Below are positions 1 to 5,049 of a DNA stretch of 5,049 bases, piece by piece. The notes below the pieces were generated by a model that was given only the letters and a program-made list of their open reading frames with translations, ran no database searches and had not been told where the DNA came from. The DNA is from an uncultured Microbacterium sp. GTDB taxonomy: Bacteria > Actinomycetota > Actinomycetes > Actinomycetales > Microbacteriaceae. The position numbers and the translations under genes were made by a program. Each line of letters starts with the position of its first letter. Positions within the stretch are counted from its first letter, which is position 1. Location: positions 1-5,049 of the forward strand of contig CANSLE010000201.1 of NCBI GenBank assembly GCA_947647645.1. Direction: 5' to 3'.

Positions 1-326
1 GACGAGCGGTAGCGGCGCCGGGGCGTCACCACGGTCAGCGCGAACCTCGTGTCGATGTCGACCACCGTCGTCCACGGGATGCTCACGCTCGCGTAGGGAT
101 TGACGAGCGTGATCGCGTCATCGTCCCAGTGGATGCGCGGACGCCAGAAGAACTCGTGGACGAGCAGTGCCACGAGAGCCAGCGGCGCCAGCGCCCAGAG
201 CTGCTGCGTCGACCGGGACGCAGCCAACAGCACAACCAGCGCGGCCCCGGCGGCCACCGCCCCCCATGCGCCGATCGAGATCACTGTGTTGGTGGTCGAC
301 CGAAACTGGCGCACATCATCCGTCAT
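1..326 (-). CDS. PH-like domain membrane protein, partial (3' end beyond window)
   Basis: The minus-strand frame opens with ATG at 326-324 and stays open to the window edge, giving 108 residues. Residues ~14-36 and ~44-60 are hydrophobic and look like two transmembrane segments in a short hairpin. They are followed by a soluble part (from ~62, WRPRIHWDDDAITLVNP...) with the alternating pattern and the 'IPWTTVVDID' stretch typical of bacterial PH-like (bPH) domain proteins of Actinobacteria. Such proteins are common and mostly of unknown function; I infer membrane localisation and no enzymatic role. The only purine-rich stretch before the start (GGGGG) is 1 nt away, so the ribosome binding site is poor; GTG at residue 5 is an alternative start with no better site. 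The gene diverges from the ABC ATPase gene. The C-terminal half of the PH domain is missing because of the window edge, so the family call is moderate. Confidence 0.72.
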   Translation of the reverse strand, partial: MTDDVRQFRSTTNTVISIGAWGAVAAGAALVVLLAASRSTQQLWALAPLALVALLVHEFFWRPRIHWDDDAITLVNPYASVSIPWTTVVDIDTRFALTVVTPRRRYRS

Positions 327-344
327 GCCCCCATCGTCGCATCC

Positions 345-359
345 CGGACCACGAGTCCG
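345..359. other. small inverted repeat in divergent gap
   Basis: CGGAC (345-349), a 5-nt spacer, and GTCCG (355-359) form a perfect 5-bp-arm inverted repeat between the PH-domain gene and the ABC ATPase gene. It could be an operator half-site pair, or chance in GC-rich DNA. I see no convincing -10/-35 pair for either gene in the 62-bp gap 327-388. Confidence 0.2.
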
Positions 360-373
360 TTCGCACGCACAAC

Positions 374-380
374 AGAAGGA
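374..380 (+). promoter_or_regulatory. ribosome binding site of the ABC ATPase gene
   Basis: AGAAGGA lies 8 nt before the ATG at 389. This fixes the start: the reading frame is open upstream to 167, but that part is antisense to the PH-domain gene and has no comparable site. Confidence 0.75.
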
Positions 381-388
381 ACCCGCCG

Positions 389-2131
389 ATGAGAACCTCC
401 CGCGGCACGCTGCCCACCACCGAGGCGCACCAGTCGGAGCGCGGACCCGTGCTCGAGGTCACCGACCTCAACGTCGATTTCGGCGTCGACGGCTACTGGG
501 TGCCGGCAGCCCGGCACGTCTCGTACTCGATCGCGGCCGGGGAGGTGCTCGCCATCGTCGGTGAGTCCGGTTCCGGCAAGAGCGTGTCGTCGATGTCTCT
601 GCTGGGCCTGCTGCCCAAGAACTCGCGGGTCAGCGGCAGCGCGAAGCTCGACGGGCGCGAACTCATCGGGATGAAGCCGCGCGAGATGCAGGAGATCCGC
701 GGCAACCAGATCTCGATGATCTTCCAGGAACCCATGACGGCGCTGAACCCGGTGCTGACGGTCGGCTTCCAGATCGTCGAGACGCTGCGGCAGCACTTCG
801 GTGTCTCGCCGGCCGAGGCGAAGGCGCGCGCGATCGAGCTGCTGACGCTCGTCGAGCTGCCCGACCCCGTGAAGGCATTCGACTCTTACCCTCACCAGCT
901 CTCCGGCGGTCAGCGCCAGCGCGCGATGATCGCGCAGTCGTTGTCGTGCGACCCGCTCCTGCTCGTCGCCGATGAGCCGACCACGGCCCTCGACGTCACC
1001 GTTCAGGCCGAGATCCTCGAGCTCATGCGCAAGCTCCAGGACCGCCTCGGCTCCGCGATCCTCCTCATCACCCATGACATGGGCGTGGTCGCCGACATGG
1101 CCGATCGGATCGTCGTGATGCGCCAGGGGGACATCGTCGAGACCGGAACGGTCGCGGGCGTGTTCGCGAACCCGCAGCATCCGTACACGCAGGCCCTGCT
1201 CGCGGCCGTGCCGCGCATCACGACGGAGGACCTGCAGGCGCCCGAGGCGGCCAATCCGACGTCGCCGGTCGTCGTCTCCTTCGACGACGTCGCGATCGAG
1301 TATCCCAAGCGGGGACGCGTTCCCGCCTTCCGCGCCGCCGACCACATCGATCTGAAGATCTACCAGGGCGAGGTCCTCGGCCTGGTGGGGGAGTCCGGGT
1401 CGGGCAAGACCACGATCGGTCGTGCGACCATCGGTCTGCTCCCGATCCACTCGGGCCGGCTCCAGGTGGCGGGCATGGACATCTCCCACGCCAACCGGGA
1501 GAAGCTGCACGCGCTGCACCACGAGGTGGGCATCGTGTTCCAGGACCCGTCCAGCTCACTGAACCCGCGTATGACGATCGGTGACTCCATCGCGGAGCCG
1601 ATCCGGCTGTCGGAGCAGATCAAGGGCGCCGCCCTCGACAAGCGGGTCCGGGCACTCCTGGATTCCGTGCGCCTGCCGCGCGAGTACGCCTCGCGCTACC
1701 CGCACGAGTTGTCGGGCGGACAGAAGCAGCGCGTCGGCATCGCCCGCGCCCTGGCACTCAACCCGAAGGTGCTCGTCGCGGATGAGCCGACCAGCGCGCT
1801 CGACGTGTCGGTGCAGGCGACGGTCCTCGATCTCCTGAAGGATCTCCAGCGCGAGCGCGGGTTCGCCTGTCTGTTCATCAGCCATGACCTGGCCGTCATC
1901 GACGAGCTGGCCGACCGGATCGCCGTCATGCGTCACGGCGCGCTGGTCGAGGTGGGCAGCCGCGACCAGATCATGCGGCGTCCGCAGCAGGCCTACACCA
2001 AGCGTCTGCTGGCCGCCGTCCCCGTGCCGGATCCCGAGATCCAACGCGATCGCCGCGGCAAGCGGCTCGCCGATCTCGCGGCCGGCGTCGACGCCGACGA
2101 GGAGCCGGGGGATGCCGCCGCGAAGGCGTGA
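389..2131 (+). CDS. fused dipeptide/oligopeptide ABC transporter ATPase (DppD-DppF type)
   Basis: The 580-residue cytoplasmic protein has two complete ABC nucleotide-binding domains in one chain, expected to power import of peptides (or another Dpp/Opp-class substrate such as nickel) through a permease pair. Domain 1 (~20-290): Walker A GESGSGKS 58-65, Q-loop FQEP 112-115, signature LSGGQRQR 171-178, Walker B LLVADEP 191-197 (catalytic E196), H-loop His229, then an oligo_HPY tail NPQHPYTQALLAAVP 261-275. Domain 2 (~294-550): Walker A GESGSGKT 334-341, Q-loop FQDP 384-387, signature LSGGQKQR 441-448, Walker B VLVADEP 461-467 (E466), H-loop His499, and a degenerate tail in which HPY is replaced by QAY (RPQQAYTKRL, 531-540). 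A charged tail follows 550. No cysteines follow either HPY region, so the Fe-S site seen in some relatives is absent. Start chosen by the site at 374-380. No binding-protein or permease gene is in the window, so the substrate cannot be assigned. The class is certain; the exact substrate is not. Confidence 0.95.
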   Translation: MRTSRGTLPTTEAHQSERGPVLEVTDLNVDFGVDGYWVPAARHVSYSIAAGEVLAIVGESGSGKSVSSMSLLGLLPKNSRVSGSAKLDGRELIGMKPREMQEIRGNQISMIFQEPMTALNPVLTVGFQIVETLRQHFGVSPAEAKARAIELLTLVELPDPVKAFDSYPHQLSGGQRQRAMIAQSLSCDPLLLVADEPTTALDVTVQAEILELMRKLQDRLGSAILLITHDMGVVADMADRIVVMRQGDIVETGTVAGVFANPQHPYTQALLAAVPRITTEDLQAPEAANPTSPVVVSFDDVAIEYPKRGRVPAFRAADHIDLKIYQGEVLGLVGESGSGKTTIGRATIGLLPIHSGRLQVAGMDISHANREKLHALHHEVGIVFQDPSSSLNPRMTIGDSIAEPIRLSEQIKGAALDKRVRALLDSVRLPREYASRYPHELSGGQKQRVGIARALALNPKVLVADEPTSALDVSVQATVLDLLKDLQRERGFACLFISHDLAVIDELADRIAVMRHGALVEVGSRDQIMRRPQQAYTKRLLAAVPVPDPEIQRDRRGKRLADLAAGVDADEEPGDAAAKA

Positions 2132-2147
2132 TCGGACGGCGTGATGT

Positions 2148-2164
2148 GCGACGGGGGACGTCGC
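2148..2164 (+). terminator. short hairpin after ABC ATPase gene, possible terminator
   Basis: GCGACG (2148-2153), loop GGGGA, CGTCGC (2159-2164): a perfect 6-bp GC-rich stem 16 nt after the ATPase stop. There is no T-tract after it, so termination would be weak or of the U-less kind. It overlaps the presumed -35 region of typA, so it may serve no terminator role. Confidence 0.3.
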
Positions 2165-2183
2165 GGCATCCGGCTTGTAGAAT
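2155..2183 (+). promoter_or_regulatory. probable typA promoter
   Basis: TAGAAT at 2178-2183 is a strong -10 box for this GC-rich DNA, one mismatch from TATAAT. GGGACG at 2155-2160, exactly 17 nt upstream, keeps only the GAC core of TTGACA, so the -35 is weak. The predicted transcript start is about 2188-2192, giving a leader of ~40 nt. This supports separate expression of typA from the ATPase gene 100 bp upstream. Confidence 0.55.
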
Positions 2184-2220
2184 GGGAGGCGCTCTGCTCG
2201 GAGCGTCTCCCTTTCTCGTT
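2184..2220 (+). terminator. terminator-like hairpin in the typA leader
   Basis: GGGAGGCGCTC (2184-2194) pairs with GAGCGTCTCCC (2201-2211) over 11 positions, ten Watson-Crick and one G-T, with loop TGCTCG. It is followed by TTTCTCGTT (2212-2220). As a shape this is the best intrinsic terminator in the window and could end the ATPase transcript. It starts right after the typA -10 box, so a typA transcript starting near 2190 would keep only the inner five or so pairs. It may therefore act as a terminator for upstream read-through, with only its remnant in the typA mRNA. Confidence 0.55.
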
Positions 2221-2231
2221 AGGTCATCTCC

Positions 2232-4145
<1,914 letters not shown>

Positions 4146-4162
4146 TCGGGGACCGGCGTCTC

Positions 4163-4181
4163 GTCAGCGCACCTCGCTGAC
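4163..4181. terminator. hairpin in convergent gap, possible bidirectional terminator
   Basis: GTCAGCG (4163-4169), loop CACCT, CGCTGAC (4175-4181): a perfect 7-bp stem 17 nt after the typA stop and covering the stop codon and last codons of the minus-strand regulator gene. No T-tract follows on either side. The position between two convergent genes suggests transcript ends here. Confidence 0.4.
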
Positions 4182-4712
4182 CAGCACGGCCGACGTCGCG
4201 CCCTGCAACGCCTCGAACACGTGCGGAGCGTCCCCACGGTAGCGGAGGTAGTCTCCGGGACCGAGCTCGATGGGCGCGTCGGTCGGTCCGACCAGTGCCG
4301 ATCCCGAGACGAGGACCACATGCTCGATCGTGCCCGGCGCGTGGGGGAGTGAAGACCGCGGCATCCCCGGCTCGGCCCGCAGCAGGTAGAGGTCGCTCCG
4401 CGACCGCGGGGCGCCGGAAGCCAGCAGCAGGGCCTCGTAGGCCGCCTCGCTGGCGCGGATGCCGCTGCCCTCCCGCGCGCGGATGAGGGTCGGAGCGTCG
4501 TCGGGCTCCTCGACGAACACCGCGAAGGGGACACCCATCGCCGTCGCCACGGCCCAGAGCGTCTCGACGCTCGGGTTCGCGGTGCCGGATTCGAGTTGCG
4601 AGACGGTCGCCTTCCCCAGGCCCGCACGTCGCGCGAGCTCGGAGACGCTGAGACCCGCCCGTTCGCGCTCCTGACGGAGCGCCCGGGAGATGCGGGGACC
4701 GAGGGTGTCCAT
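4164..4712 (-). CDS. XRE-family HTH regulator with C-terminal cupin domain
   Basis: The predicted cytoplasmic DNA-binding regulator is 182 residues from ATG at 4712. Residues ~7-66 form a lambda-repressor-type helix-turn-helix (LSVSELARRAGLGKATVSQL 21-40, then ESGTANPSVETLWAVATAMG to 60), closely matching the family pattern. Residues ~105-182 form a small cupin barrel, with PHAPGTIEHVVLVSG (123-137) and GPGDYLRYRGDAPHVF (151-166) as its two motifs; it likely binds a small ligand. The frame continues upstream to a TTG at 4733 (189 aa), but that start lies in the inverted repeat and lacks a ribosome site. ATG 4712 also has none, but sits 7 nt after a -10-like box, which fits a leaderless message. 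It is divergent from the azlC-like gene, a common pairing in which the regulator controls the exporter; here that is inference from position and the shared control region. Confidence 0.93.
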   Translation of the reverse strand: MDTLGPRISRALRQERERAGLSVSELARRAGLGKATVSQLESGTANPSVETLWAVATAMGVPFAVFVEEPDDAPTLIRAREGSGIRASEAAYEALLLASGAPRSRSDLYLLRAEPGMPRSSLPHAPGTIEHVVLVSGSALVGPTDAPIELGPGDYLRYRGDAPHVFEALQGATSAVLVSEVR

Positions 4713-4719
4713 GTCGTTC

Positions 4720-4750
4720 AGTATCGCAAACAATCGTTCGGTTTGACGAA
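4720..4750 (-). promoter_or_regulatory. candidate promoter of the XRE-cupin gene
   Basis: On the minus strand GATACT (4725-4720) resembles a -10 box (TANNNT type). Its end is 7 nt before the ATG at 4712, so transcription would begin at or next to the start codon. A -35 is weak (TTCGTC, 4750-4745, 19-nt spacing) and lies in the right arm of the inverted repeat. Confidence 0.4.
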
Positions 4751-4754
4751 CGAT
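4733..4754. promoter_or_regulatory. inverted repeat, probable operator between XRE and azlC genes
   Basis: ATCGTTCG (4733-4740), 6-nt spacer, CGAACGAT (4747-4754): perfect 8-bp arms in a 66-bp divergent gap. It is AT-richer than its surroundings, lies between the two -10-like boxes and overlaps both -35 regions. This is where an autoregulating XRE dimer would be expected to bind. Assignment to this regulator is inferred from position. Confidence 0.6.
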
Positions 4755-4771
4755 CCTCCTCGATCCAAGAT
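4743..4771 (+). promoter_or_regulatory. candidate promoter of the azlC-like gene
   Basis: TTGACG (4743-4748) matches the -35 consensus at five of six positions and is followed after exactly 17 nt by CAAGAT (4766-4771), a moderate -10 match. The -10 ends 7 nt before ATG 4779, again pointing to a leaderless transcript. The -35 overlaps the right arm of the inverted repeat, so operator binding should block it. Confidence 0.5.
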
Positions 4772-4778
4772 GAGGACC

Positions 4779-5049
4779 ATGGATGCCGCGTCCCCCCGCA
4801 CCGCCGCCGAGCGGCGGGCGTGGCGCGAGGGGCTCAGCGTGGTCCTCGCCACGAGCGCCTACGGCGTGTCCTTCGGGGCGCTGTCCGTGGCATCCGGCCT
4901 CGACGTGTGGCAGACCTGCATCCTCAGCCTCGTCATGTTCACCGGCGGCTCGCAGTTCGCCTTCGTCGGCGTGATCGGAGCCGGAGGCCTGGCGGCCGCG
5001 CCGGCGGCGCGGGCCTCGTCGGCCTTGTCGCCCTTGGCGAACACCAGCA
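4779..5049 (+). CDS. azlC: AzlC-family branched-chain amino acid exporter, partial (3' end beyond window)
   Basis: Ninety residues from ATG 4779 are visible. AzlC is the large membrane subunit of the AzlCD exporter of branched-chain amino acids and analogues; a small azlD gene normally follows, here outside the window. The N-terminus is cytoplasmic and charged (to ~18), then REGLSVVLATSAYGVSFGAL (16-35) starts TM1, and a second hydrophobic segment covers ~46-69 with FTGGSQFAFVGVIGAGG (54-70), the family's typical G-x-x-QF region. ATG 4770 is in frame three codons upstream; 4779 is preferred because of its position relative to the -10 box and GAGG at 4772-4775, though the latter is only 3 nt away. 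Residues ~84-88 read SPLAN where the family expects LGxRN, so the last ~45 nt may not be genuine azlC sequence (see findings). Confidence 0.85.
   Translation, partial: MDAASPRTAAERRAWREGLSVVLATSAYGVSFGALSVASGLDVWQTCILSLVMFTGGSQFAFVGVIGAGGLAAAPAARASSALSPLANTS
4997..5049 (-). other. possible ribosomal protein L1 (rplA) fragment at contig edge
   Basis: Read on the minus strand from 5047 to 4997, the sequence encodes LVFAKGDKADEARAAGA. This closely resembles the conserved L1 stretch of the form VFAxGxKAxEAxxAGAD, as I remember the family. The match stops at the Ala where L1 continues with Asp, and the sequence then becomes antisense azlC. It may be a chimeric joint or a chance antisense resemblance, since antisense of a normal GC-rich azlC also gives a partly similar string. 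Confidence 0.3.

Noticed and set aside
167..388. N-terminal extension of the ABC ATPase frame (74 extra residues)
   Set aside because: This stretch is antisense to the PH-domain gene, is Pro/Arg/Ser-rich with no domain, and the strong ribosome site at 374-380 marks ATG 389 as the start.
323..1522. Long minus-strand open frame (399 codons) opposite the ABC ATPase gene
   Set aside because: It is fully antisense to an intact ABC ATPase, has Arg/Asp/His-rich low-complexity composition, and resembles no known protein. Long antisense frames are expected in high-GC coding DNA.

Overview
The window looks like chromosomal DNA of a high-GC actinobacterium, most likely Microbacteriaceae and plausibly Microbacterium. 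The reasons are strong GC bias at third codon positions, an actinobacterial-type TypA of 637 residues, a fused two-domain Dpp/Opp ATPase, an XRE-cupin/AzlC divergent pair, and frequent GGATGC/GCATCC hexamers. The genus is inferred from overall character and was not tested.

Layout, left to right: (1) the 5' part of a minus-strand gene for a small membrane protein with two transmembrane segments followed by a bacterial PH-like domain (326 down to 1, cut by the window edge). (2) A 62-bp divergent gap, then a plus-strand gene for a fused DppD-DppF-type peptide ABC transporter ATPase (389-2131, 580 aa, both catalytic halves intact), with no permease or binding-protein gene in view. (3) A 100-bp gap holding two hairpins and a good -10 box, then typA/bipA (2232-4145), complete and ordinary. 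(4) A convergent 18-bp gap with a hairpin over the end of the next gene. (5) A minus-strand XRE-cupin transcriptional regulator (4712 down to 4164). (6) A 66-bp divergent control region with an 8-bp-arm inverted repeat, then the start of a plus-strand azlC-like branched-chain amino acid exporter gene that runs off the right edge.

Most of the window is housekeeping or common accessory content, and I see no clear new biological system. The best places for a second look are three. The XRE/azlC control region has an inverted repeat between two -10-like boxes, each ending exactly 7 nt before an ATG; this suggests leaderless transcripts in both directions and an operator for the regulator. The typA leader has a terminator-like hairpin directly abutting the -10 box. 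In the last ~50 bp the AzlC frame loses its expected motif while the opposite strand reads like a piece of ribosomal protein L1, so the contig end may be chimeric.

How the genes relate: the XRE-cupin protein probably controls azlC and itself. The ABC ATPase and TypA lie in the same direction, but TypA appears to have its own promoter. The PH-domain gene is independent.
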